DNA from: Desmodesmus armatus
Lineage: Eukaryota; Chlorophyta; Chlorophyceae; Sphaeropleales; Scenedesmaceae
NCBI GenBank assembly: GCA_007449985.2
Contig: VIIQ02000364.1
Location: 1-64,000 of the forward strand
Direction of reading: 5' to 3'
DNA length: 64,000 nucleotides
The position numbers and the translations under genes were made by a program. Numbering within the stretch: position 1 is the first letter of the stretch; each line of letters opens with the position of its first letter. This document shows, piece after piece, positions 1 to 9,816 of this stretch. Under the pieces are notes generated by a model. The model made no database searches, was not told the origin of the DNA, and saw only the letters and a list, made by a program, of their open reading frames with translations.

Positions 1-16
1 GGTCGGCCGTCAGAAG

Positions 17-240
17 GTAGGGAGCTTATACGCTGCGGCTGCTCCCTTATGCTGCGAGCCGGGCCTAGTTTTGGCAAGCCTGTCGCCATGCAGCATGTTG
101 ATCTTGTGGTGGGCTGGAGTGGCAGGGAGCTTATACGCTGGGGCTGTGAGGCCGCTTGGGCTGCTTCCTCTGCTGCGAGCCTGTCATGTGGGAGACAGGA
201 AGGGCCTCAAACCTAAGCTGCTGCAGCAACTCCCCGGCAT
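17..240. repeat. Degenerate tandem repeat, about 104-bp period
   Basis: The block AGGGAGCTTATACGCTG occurs at about 20 and again at about 124. In both places a GGCTG-rich stretch and a CTGCGAGCC block follow at similar spacing. The two units have diverged by substitutions and small indels. No convincing reading frame runs through them. Confidence 0.5.
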
Positions 241-299
241 TGGGGAGTGGGCTGGAGCGGGCCTAGCTGCTGTGCCCCGGCTAATCTGTATGTTGAGCA

Positions 300-1000
300 A
301 AAAGGGCTACACCTCAATGTAACTGGCAGCCCAGCAGGGTTGCTGCAGTGCTGTCGCATGTTGTGGTTGGTTGCAGTAGCACCTGTGTACTAAAGATCAG
401 GGGGGTTGATCCCGCCGGGGTTACTGGTGTTCCTTTGAGTATCGGTACCCTTTGGTAAGCACAGCCTTTGTCCTGCACATCGTTCAAGGCTGTGAGAAGG
501 AGGTGTGGGGGGCTTGGTGGTACTGGCTTGTTTCAGCTGGGGGGCCAATTGCTTGCAGTGCAATGAGGTGGTGGAAGGATGGGTCCTTGAGCTGCTGCTG
601 TGCCGTACTCACTCTGTATAGGTGAGCGGGCTACACCACAAAGATTATGCAATTGCTTGTCGTTGCATATATGTCGGCTGGAGCAGCAGCAATTGGGCAC
701 AGAGGTGCCGGTGTTTCTTTGAGTCTGGGTACCGCTTGGTGCGCACAACCTTTGTCCTGCATCGTCGTTCAAAGGTTGTGATGGTGATGTCTCGTGTGGG
801 GCCAGCTTGATCAGCTGGGGAGGCCATTTGCTTGCAGTGCAGTTACTGGCAGCATGGGACCTTGAGCTGTTGCATCGTACTCACTCAGCACAGCCGAGGG
901 GTACACCACAACTGAGTGTGGCCGCGCGATGCGCTGCATATGTTGGCTGGGTACAGCAGCAATTGGGCACCAGAGTACTGGTACCCCTTCGCAAGCATGC
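300..1000. repeat. Degenerate tandem repeat, about 276-bp period
   Basis: Units starting near 536 and 812 share CAGCTGGGG, CATTTGCTTGCAGTGCA-like and CAGCAGCAATTGGGCAC blocks in the same order. The TTTGAGT-GGGTACC and CCTTTGTCCTGCA blocks at 708-760 also match 425-480, so at least two and a half units are visible. Frames are short on both strands and change between units, so I read this as non-coding. Confidence 0.6.
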
Positions 1001-1254
1001 TGAATCTGACTTGTTCGGTCAGGGGCTGTGGTGTGGCGTATGGTTGTCCCCGGGGGTTGGCTTGTACAAAAGGGAAGCTGTGGGCAGAGCCTGTGCAGAA
1101 TAAGCAGCTTGTAACACTGGGTGCGCTATTGGTACATGAGCGGCAAGTGAGCATGGTCGTGACAGTTGCACCAGGCCGCAGTTTGAGAGGTGCTTTGAAA
1201 GCACTGTCTTGCAAGATGAGCAATATGCCAGATATTGCTGAGTGTGTGAGGATA

Positions 1255-1455
1255 AAAAAGATAAGATAAAGATACAGAGACACCCCCTTGGTCTCTTAAC
1301 GCCATAGGACTTCTTCCCATTGGCCTCGCGTCCGTTGAGGACGGCTCTTCACACCAACACTCCTGGGGGATGAGAGTGACCTGGGTCTCAGTCTCTGTCA
1401 CCAGTGCCAACTCTACCACACTCTCTTCTCCGTCTAGTCCGGAATGGGGACAATC
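1255..1455 (-). mobile_element. SINE-like element, truncated 3' part
   Basis: About 110 bp (1256-1370) is nearly identical to 5626-5735, the tail of the fuller SINE-like element. On the minus strand it ends in a CTTTAT/CTTATC-type simple tail. The adjoining block at 1415-1455 (ACTCTACCAC...CCGGAATGGGGACAAT) recurs at 61674-61720. No B box is present in this copy, as expected for a 5'-truncated insertion. Confidence 0.5.
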
Positions 1456-1459
1456 ACGC

Positions 1460-2470
1460 ACACAGCCTTGTGCTGAGAGTGTACAATGTCAACAGAATAG
1501 CCTTTGAATGCCACCTGGAGTGTCGTGAGTGACAACCTGTTTGAAGGTATTTCAAGCCCCTGCAACACTCTCACACACATCAACTGCTGTTGCACAGCAA
1601 TGCAGCCCCAACCGGCGCTTTGACCAATCGGGTATGACAGCACGTAATGGAGATGGAGGACATGACGGAACCCAGAGATCTCTAGATGGGTGAGATGACC
1701 GAAAACCAATGCAGATGCACAGAATGTGGCAGGTCCAAACAGCATTACCCTGACAGAGCAGCAAGCTTGTAGTCTCCAGACACCATGCATGCACAAACAA
1801 CGGCCAGTCATTCAAGCAAATCTCATGAAGCAAGACAACCGTATGTGCGACCACACATGCGAGGACACACAATGCAGTGAACAGCATGTGCCTCTGCACC
1901 TGCCACCCAACACCAGATGTCACCCCCCAGGCCCCAGCCTTGGCCTTGAAGTGTAATGAACCGTTGCTCTGCGCCGCCCATGCATGGATGCCGCGCTGAC
2001 CATGCTGACTGAGCAGATGTAACTGAGCCACATCTGGATATTCTAGTGCTGAGCAGCTGCACATGGTGCTGGTGTGCGTTGTGTTTGCCCTACTGCCATC
2101 AGTGACGCAGGGTACTTTGGTGGATGCAGCATCATGCCCCGTGACCGCTCAATCAGACTCTTCATCTTCTTCATACTCCATCTCATCCTGCCCTCCATCC
2201 ACCTTGTCAAGGCCAGGCACCGCATCAAACAACGTGCCGATAGCATCATCAGACACTTTGTGGCGGCAGGGAATCGAGAGGGCTGTCAGCTCTTTCAAGC
2301 CACCCAGCAACAGCACCGTGCATCATTCATACCAACGTGTTATGATGCAGGTACAGTGCTCAAGCCGTGTCAATGTCCCAGCACTGGCAAGACAACGGGG
2401 TCCTGCAGGCCACAGCCTCACATCCAAGAACACCAAGCCTGTCAGAGCACAAGCCAGCTTCAGCACAACA
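1460..2470. other. No recognisable gene
   Basis: About 1 kb between a SINE fragment and the minus-strand LRR pseudogene. Open frames exist on both strands (minus 1552-2064 is the longest) but are cysteine- and tryptophan-rich and match no family I recognise. Minus-strand sequence at 2300-2470 still resembles LRR coding sequence (a VFLDV motif matching VVLDV at about 5580), so the pseudogene's decayed 3' part may reach here. Confidence 0.4.
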
Positions 2471-2477
2471 GCACTGG

Positions 2478-3890
2478 TCACACCATTACCGGCACTGGTA
2501 GCCCTAGGTGTGTCAAGTTCGTCAGGCCGGTCAGCAGCTCTGCATCACCCTCTGACGGCTCGGCATGCTGCAGGTGCAAGTGCCTTAGTGCCGGCAGCTG
2601 CTGCAGGCTCGTGCCAAGCCCCACATGGTTCCATAGCTTGGCCAACTGAGGCAATTGATGTGCAGGAATGTCAGCTGCGTGCTGCACATCGACCCCAGCA
2701 CAGGTGCAATGCGCTGCGCATCTTGAGCGACCAAGGAACCGCCGCCCCAACGCTGTGCGCACAGCCCAACAACAGATCCTGCAGGTCCCGCAGGCTGGCA
2801 GCTGCTCAACAACAGGCATGCAGGTTTCTGGGTTCACAATGCTGGCGTTCATCACACCAGGTGGCAGCTCAGCATTCACACTCCCTGCCAGCACCACATA
2901 TGTCAACTGCTGAGGCAGCGCGAGCTGCACAGCAGTGTCCTGCGTGGGCCAGCACCAAGCTAGTTCTTTGAGGTCTACGAGATGCTGCAGTGACACCTTC
3001 AAGTTGGAAGTTCCAGACAAGCTGCCAGGTACTTGCGTCGTCTTTGGGCCATATAAATCCAGGATCTGCAAGCTGCACGGAAGCTGCAGGAGGGCCCCTT
3101 CTGACACTTGTGCACCATCGATGAACAGGTAGGTCAGGTGCGGCATCTTGTTGGTAGCATCGTAGAGTTGCAGTGGAAGCTGTTCAGGGCCATCCGTACT
3201 TGTGATCAGCTCCAGCTGCCGCAGACCCTTCAGGGAGGACAGGGCGGCCAGGTGGTGCCTGAGAAGTGTGGCAGCCTTCCATGCAGGCTTAGATAGGTCA
3301 GGCTGTCCGCTGCTGGCTGTATGGCCTGCAGGATGCTTGAGAAGCTGACAAATAATAGAGACAGCGACGACAGTCGCAGCGGTGCTGCAACTGGCATGGG
3401 CTGTGCCTGAGCATGGACTGCTGTGCTGGGCTGCATGGAGGTGCCTGCTGCTGCTGAACTGGCCTGAGACAGATTATAAAGCGGAGTGCTTGCCCAAAGA
3501 GCTGGCCAAAGGTCTCCTCGGCGCCCCAGCAATCAGGTTCTGACTGGGAGCAGTCCAGTGTCAGTTGTCGAGAAGCCTGCATGCTGTGCCAGCCAAGCCG
3601 CAAAGCTGCCAGCTGTTTGGTGCGAAACATTCAGCTCAACCGAGCCTATGACACCAGAACGGTGCACGGCTTCTCTGCAGGACTTGCTGACCATCAGCAG
3701 GGTGTTCATCACACATCCGCTGCCTTGTGCGTGCTGAAGGATGATGGGCAGTGCTGTCAGGACCTGCAACAACAGTAAAAACCATGTTGTTGCAGCTCAA
3801 CCATTTGGAGATAGCTCAGAGACCCAAAACAGCACGTCTCACCTTGTCTTCATCCATGGCTGTTCTGCCTTCCGTGATGATGTGCTCCAT
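2478..3890 (-). pseudogene. LRR protein gene, left copy of a head-to-head pair, frame broken
   Basis: A short first exon can be read from the ATG at 3890 to a GT donor after 3843 (16 codons, MEHIITEGRT...). A second starts after TTGTTGCAG at 3763 with VLTALPIILQ and then MVSKSCREAV. The LRR-like body continues in other frames: DSLTYLSLHG near 3290, and MPHLTYLFIDGAQVSEGALL (3146) through LPALRHLHLQHAEPSEGDAE to LTNLTHLGLPV (about 2500). The right-hand paralogue matches almost every block. The body lies in at least three frames with no clear introns, so it is a pseudogene or carries sequence errors. Function unknown; the family resembles expanded algal LRR proteins, and I see no clear F-box. 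Confidence 0.6.
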
Positions 3891-4225
3891 ATCATCTCAC
3901 GGTGCATGCACGATGAATTATTCAAGCGTTGTGGACATGATTTCACACGGGGACCGCACAACGTCTGTAGGTCGCTGCACGTTATGACGCGGTTCAAGGT
4001 GTCTGGTTGTTGCTTAGTAATCCTCACTGCTACTGGTTTTGAAAGGGAAGTTTTCGGAACGTACTTGGCACTGTAACTATAAGCGCGCATCTGGAGGTTG
4101 TCTGTTGATCCATACGACATCCATCCATGAAGCTGGACAACCAGATGGAGGGAAGAGCTGAACTCAATATAGGTGGGGTGTTATGTCTTTGGCCTGACCT
4201 TGCTGTTGGGTCTGATGTCTTGCAG
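3891..4225. promoter_or_regulatory. Shared intergenic region between divergent LRR copies
   Basis: About 335 bp separates the start of the minus-strand LRR copy from the first recognisable exon of the plus-strand copy. Any promoters for both must lie here. I see no TATA box or other specific motif. The right-hand copy's first exon, if it exists, would also be here and was not found. Confidence 0.3.
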
Positions 4226-5619
4226 GTGCTGGCAGCTTTGCCTCTGCTCCTGCAGCAGTCTCACAACAGCACGGAGCAATCACTGCTGCTGCGCACCCTG
4301 TTACAAGTCAGCAAGTCCTTCAGAAGAGCGGTACAGTGTTCTGGCGTCCGTTGCAGCATCAAAGTACGGTTGCACATGGCACAACGGCCGGCAGCTTTGC
4401 TGCTTGGTTGTCACAGCATGTTGGCCTCGTTGGCGAGGTGGCAGCAGCTTGCCAGCACTGGCGACTTATTGGCGCCTTCGAGCCACTCTCGTGCAGGCTG
4501 TGCAGAAATACCAGTCCCAATCAGCACAAGCAGCTGACAGCACCGGCTCTTCCTCCATTTCCTGCAGACTCAGCACAGCAACAACAGCATTCAGGGTGTC
4601 ATCCCTGCGGTTGGAGACTATGGACTACTCAAGCATCCTGCAAACCATCCGCCCAGTAGACAGCCTTACCTCTCTTTGCCTCATCGGCAGGCAGCACCAC
4701 GTGCACTTTACAGGCAGCATGCTGGCATCCCTTAGCGCCCTCAACAATCTGCGGCAACTGGAGCTTACAGACGATGAACGCTACAGTCGTCATGACGATC
4801 ACCTCCCACTGCAGCTCTTCGAGGCTATTGGCAAGATGACTCACCTGACAAGGCTCACTGTCAACCGGGCACAAGTGTCACAAGGAGTCCTGCAGCAGCT
4901 TCCACCCAGCTTGCAGGCCCTGACCCTGGACGGCAAACCTAGGTTTGAGCCACCAGCCTGCCACCAGGGAGCCGCTTGCCAGAGAAGCTATCCCTGCAGC
5001 ACTTGCCTGTCTTGCATGAGCTGGGCTGGTGCTGGACTAAGCAGGAGGAAGTCGGTTACACAGTGTGTCTGACACTGCCCCAGCAGGTGACGTCTGTGGT
5101 GCTAACAGGGAGTGTGAATGCTGAGCTGCCGCCTTGTGTGCTGTATGTCAGCGTTGCCGACCAGGAGCACTGCAGTCTATTATTGAGCAGCTGCCAGCCA
5201 TTCAGAGTCTCCAACATCTGTTCTTGGGTTCTGAGAGCCGCTCGGGGCAAGTTGCAGCTGGCACAGGTGCAGGAAGTAGCGTCTGTGCTGGGGTCAATGC
5301 GGCAGCTGACATTCCTGCACTTGGACTGCAGAGAATGGGAGGAGGGCTGGTGCCGAGAGCCTCTCGGCGTGCAGCCTGGCACCGCCCTCCATCAGCTGCA
5401 GGGCCTGAAGCACTTGCACATTGAGCGCGCTGAGTTGAAGGAGGCTGATGCTTTGCGGCTGACCTGCTTGACAAATCTGACTTATCTGGGGCTCCCGGTG
5501 CTGATGTGACTGGTCGCCACAGTGAGGCAGATCTGGTGGTGGCAGCCCTGGCCTGCAATGTGCCGGGCTTAGTGGTCCTAGATGTCACCAGCTGTGGCCT
5601 GAAGTGCCTGGATCTCTTA

Positions 5620-6183
5620 AAAAAAAAGATAAAGATACAGAGACACCCCCTTGGTCTCTTAACGCCATAGGACTTCTTCCCATTGGCCTCGCGTTCGTTG
5701 AGGACGGCTCTTCACACCAACAATCCTGGGGGTCTAGGGCAACGGCACTCGTGGCCACATCTCACTCCCCAGGGGCACACCTGGGGGCCGTGTAAACCCA
5801 CCGAAATTCAGGCTGGAGATGTTGTTCGACATGGGAGATTGGATGCTGTAAGGTATCACCCTTGACCCGCTGGGAGAGTCCCCTCAGTCCCGACCTGAGA
5901 GAACCTTGAATCCCTAGGGTAGCACACCCAATAGCGGGCTCCATGCCTTTTCCGGCTGTATTCTGCACCCATTCCTTCCTTTGCCTCTGTGGCAGTAATC
6001 AGCATCAGGGGATCCCTCCCCTTCACTGCACTTGCCCGGGTCAGCAGCCTGGCTCGGGGTATTATTACCCCCCTAGGGGGCCGGTGGGTGGGCCGGGATT
6101 CGAACCCGGGTCTCCCCGACATCTTGTCAGTGTTTGGCAGGTTGACGAGCTTGCGATAGCTCAATCTGTATGACAATGAGGGT
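5620..6183 (-). mobile_element. tRNA-like SINE, fuller copy
   Basis: On the minus strand the element starts near 6183 and carries a perfect T-arm at 6109-6093 (CCGGGTTCGAATCCCGG: 5-bp stem, TTCGAAT loop), which is a pol III B box. Upstream is an A-box-like GAGCTATCGCAAGCTC. It ends near 5625 in CTTTATC repeats and a T-run, as expected for a SINE tail and pol III terminator. The 3' part is shared with 1255-1370. It separates two parts of the LRR coding sequence. I found no clear target-site duplication, so the exact ends are uncertain. Confidence 0.6.
6093..6109 (-). promoter_or_regulatory. Pol III B box / tRNA T-arm
   Basis: Perfect 17-bp T-arm with a GTTCGAATC core, the B-box consensus. It is either the internal promoter of a tRNA-derived SINE or a tRNA relic. 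No matching 5' acceptor strand was found, so a functional tRNA is unlikely. Confidence 0.6.
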
Positions 6184-6369
6184 ATGGCACTGACTGAAAA
6201 GGATCTGTTCAAGCTGACTGTGTTGAGTCAGTTGACAGACCTGTCATTCCAGAAAGCCCGCGATCTGTCATATGTGTCTGTGGAGTCATTCTGTGCTGTC
6301 ATGCCTCACCTGGAATGCTCACAGGTGCGCTCGTGCTGTGCATCCAATGGTTACTATGGTTACTGAAGG

Positions 6370-9300
6370 GCATAACCGGGGGCTTGCGCTCCAGCTGGTC
6401 ACAGTGACACTAACTGCTGCTGCTTTTTTGCCTTGACCAGCAGCTTGGCTGAGCACAGCTGTCTGCTTCTTTGCTCGTCATAAGTGGGCGGATTTGTGAG
6501 GATCTGAAGTCAAGAACATGCTGCATGTCGTAGCCATGCAAGTCTGCTGTCGCCAATGGCATGTGTAAGCCACTTACTTCAGCCGGCACACACGGCGCCG
6601 TGTAGTACACGGTGTACTGCATCTGTACATGGGCTGGTGCATCATGCTGATGGGGTGTGCAGCACTTCAGGGTCATTATGACACAGATCGTCGGCACACA
6701 CGCAAATCCTTGAATGTGCTGGGCCGTGCATGGTGGTTTTGGTGTCCCATGTGGGGTGCAGTGGAGCAACGCATGCAGGCTGGTATGACACATGCTCCTG
6801 GTGGAAAACCATACCGCAGCTGTGCTCTTTACCAGCATGTCCCTTTTCCTGCCGGCAATGTACCTACTTGTGCAGGTGGCTGAAAGCGTCAGTCCCACAG
6901 AGTTGTGAGGAGAGTTGCATATCAACAATTACAACTCCAAGGGAAAATTGTCCATCGCCACACCGCCAGTCAAACACACCCCTTGTAGTCCAAATACTAA
7001 GATTCATACGTACCGTTACAAGCAACCTTCCTTGTGACTGACACTAGCAATCCACCAATGGACTCAACCTCAGTGTTAGCACACACCACTCAGCACGGTG
7101 CTGAGTGGTTTCACACACCAGGCTCAGTGTCACAGGCTCTAATGATGTCATGATCAGCCTTGCGCTCCACAACCCCAGTGTGGTACAGCAACCATGCAAC
7201 AGCATTGCGCACAGCGCCAAGAAGGTCCCGCATATGGCATGCTGCAGCACCTTGACAGGGCTAGACACCTCTTCAACGGGGCTCGCCCAGCTGTGCTGGC
7301 CGATGGGCTGGCGCCCGCCCAACCTTCTTTCGATCGACCTTGCTGTTGTCACATCCAGCGGATGCAGGCTCAATGTGACAGACCATCAACATCTGCCATG
7401 AAACAAGATGCTTGCAAATGGGCCATGCCCATGATCGCAAAACGACAGTTCCCACCTGGAGTGTGTTGCGTCTACCAAGTGGCATGTCCTACCGACTGGC
7501 ACGAGGGCAACAACAGAAGCTGCATCCTCACACACCAACTAGCACTCTACATGCCCGGGCGGTCAGGGAGCATAATCTCGTACCATCACTGGCCAGACCG
7601 CAGCAGCGGACATTCGAATGCTCCTGCACTTTAAAATCCCCATGGCAACCTCAACACTCATCGTGCCTCCGGCTTTCATCACAAGCGCCCACTGCAGCTT
7701 ACAGGCATGCTGACAACAATTATCTCTCGTGCCGCCTTTTTGTGGCCGCCACAACATTACCTTGCAAACACCCCACCTTCCACCATAGTTCCATGTGCGT
7801 GCATCTGCGCTGCCTTCTCCAAATGCACAACATTGGTTCCCAAGCATGCCTTCTATCTGTAACGGTCAGCTCAAGAACAGCATATGCATCAGCCATGTGG
7901 TGATGCACCTGCCGTACCACTCAGCAACAACAAACAGCAGCAAACCTTGATACTGGAAGTATGCTTTGGCAATGCCGTGCCAGTTACTGCTTTGAAGGTT
8001 TTCAGCTATCTCAACAAAGCTTGACAAAGCCCCATATGCCAGCCGGTCACGGCAACACCCCTGCACAGCTCTGCAGGCCGCTAGCTGACAGCACTCTGTG
8101 AAAATTGAAGCTGCAACCAACATGACTGCTACATTCTCCTTGAGAAACCCACCAACATGCACTTTCCGCCAAAGTCCGAGCTATTATGAAAAGGTGGGGC
8201 CACACACCAGTTGGCATGCTGCCAACCCCACCCTTTCTTTGACAGAACAATTCATCAAAAGCGCCTGCAACAGCTCATAAGAAGGGACAGATCAGCTGCA
8301 AGTATCATGCTTTCACCCAGCAACCCCGTTTCCAGACAATAGTGCCCATTGTTGTGGACGACGTGAAGATCCAAGTGTGAATCCAAGCAGCGACACATAG
8401 CTGGCAGCCAATGGCGGTAACTTGGGGGACGCGCCAGAAACAGCTGCAGTTGAACAGTGTGTGGCCTGCCAGCAACCCAACTGTTGTGCTTTGAGAGCAA
8501 CATGCTAAACCGAGGGCAGCACATGCTGATGGGCAAGAAACAACCAGAGTAAGATGACAAAGGGCCACCCGTGTCACTGCACATTACTGAAGCACCGTGA
8601 TACAGCTGGCACAATTTCCCCCCATCCACATATGTGTGTGTGGCTGTGCTGCACTCAACCAATGCCACCCTGTTGCTGTATTCCCAGCACAGCACAGCCC
8701 AGCTCAAAACCAAACTGGCAGCACTACCCATGTTCATGTACAACCAGGCTGTAAAGCGTTTGAAGCACTGACAGATTGGTACCAAAACTCTTCCTGCTGC
8801 TACTGTAAAACAGTCAAGGCGATAATTTATGGGACCATAAACGCAATACGATGACAAGTAAGAAGCCTGACATTCTTCCAAGACACTGCCAACCATGCAC
8901 TTTGAGAATACCAGCAGTGTAACCAGCTGTAAAGCTTGACAAAGTGTGGATGCTGTCCTGGAAACTGTGAAGTGCGTACAACCTCGTACAACGAAGAGCC
9001 TAAAAACTGCTATATGCGTATGGTCAAGCACAGCGCAGCGCCCGCTGGAAGTGCCATCATCACAGTACACCCATACACATGGCCTGCAGTGGCGCACAAA
9101 GCATGCAATCAAGCCGCCAACCAACCCCAACCATTACAAAACAAAACAGCTTACAAAGTGAGCAACGATCAACCCAGGTGCTTCTGCACCAGCCTGCCAA
9201 CTCGGCATGCTGGGACAAGCACCATTCCAACCAGCCAACCAACCGCAACATCCTGCTCACACCGTGTGCAGCGCCCTATCATCACGTCAAGGAGTGCGTC

Positions 9301-9815
9301 AGCTGCAGCAACGCGCCGCAGCGACACCCTCACTGCCTGGATTGCCCCTACGCTTCCAGCTGCAGACATGGCTCTCCCATGGCAACAACCTTCTCGAAAC
9401 AGCCTCACTTCTCATTGACCGCTGCAGCAGCTGCTGCCGGCAGCGCTGCCAAAATGAGGGGTACGCAGCAGCCTCTGATGAGAGGCCCAAAACAACCAGC
9501 GTCACGCGCAACAGCGCACCACTCAGTTCCACACATCACAGGTAGAGCCAGGCCCCCCACATGGGCAGCCAGCGCCAAGTTGCGCCCGCGCACAGGCCAT
9601 CGCATATATCAAAGGTCAGGTAGAGGTAGGGTCAAGGCGCCTGCCGCGCAGACGCCTGCTGTCCTGCTGGTCGTAGCTGTAGTGAGACTGCTGCTGTCCT
9701 GCAGGCAATCCCCAGCCTGGCAAGGTGCCGCGAGACAGCACAGCGCGCGCTGCACCGCTGTATGTCGTGACGTGAAAGTTTCAGGACTGGGAACAGTGCG
9801 GTCCTCAACCGGCTC
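6370..9815. other. Long stretch without a recognisable gene
   Basis: About 3.4 kb downstream of the CCCH gene. The longest open frame (minus 9130-8255, 291 codons) is rich in Cys, Trp, Ser and Leu, lacks any family signature, and sits where a 3' UTR or intergenic DNA is expected. A minus-strand TGTAA, the usual polyadenylation signal in chlorophycean algae, occurs near 9150 and could end the CCCH transcript. I see no repeat array or mobile element here. Confidence 0.4.
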
Positions 9816-9816
9816 A

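Larger units (their letters stand above)
4226..6366 (+). pseudogene. LRR protein gene, right copy, split by a SINE-like insertion
   Basis: The readable body starts after TCTTGCAG at 4226 (VLAALPLLLQQ, then LLQVSKSFRRAV). It changes frame near 4460 and continues as DYSSILQTIRPVDSLTSL and MTHLTRLTVNRAQVSQGVL. It changes frame again near 4975 as KLSLQHLPVLHELGWCW, GSMRQLTFLHLDC, LQGLKHLHIERAELKEADA and LTNLTYLGLPV (5509). A further shift gives LVVLDVTSCGLKCLD (about 5612). After the SINE, LFKLTVLSQLTDLSFQKA resumes at 6184. Blocks match the left copy in order. Three frame changes plus the insertion suggest a pseudogene, though sequence errors or unrecognised introns could contribute. Confidence 0.6.

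Noticed and set aside
6093..6183. Functional tRNA gene
   Set aside because: Perfect T-arm but no pairing acceptor stem or clean anticodon arm, and the 3' sequence is shared with another repeat copy; a SINE or tRNA relic fits better.
8255..9130. 291-codon open frame on the minus strand
   Set aside because: Cys/Trp/Ser-rich composition, no domain or start context, and located downstream of the CCCH stop; most likely chance or 3' UTR.
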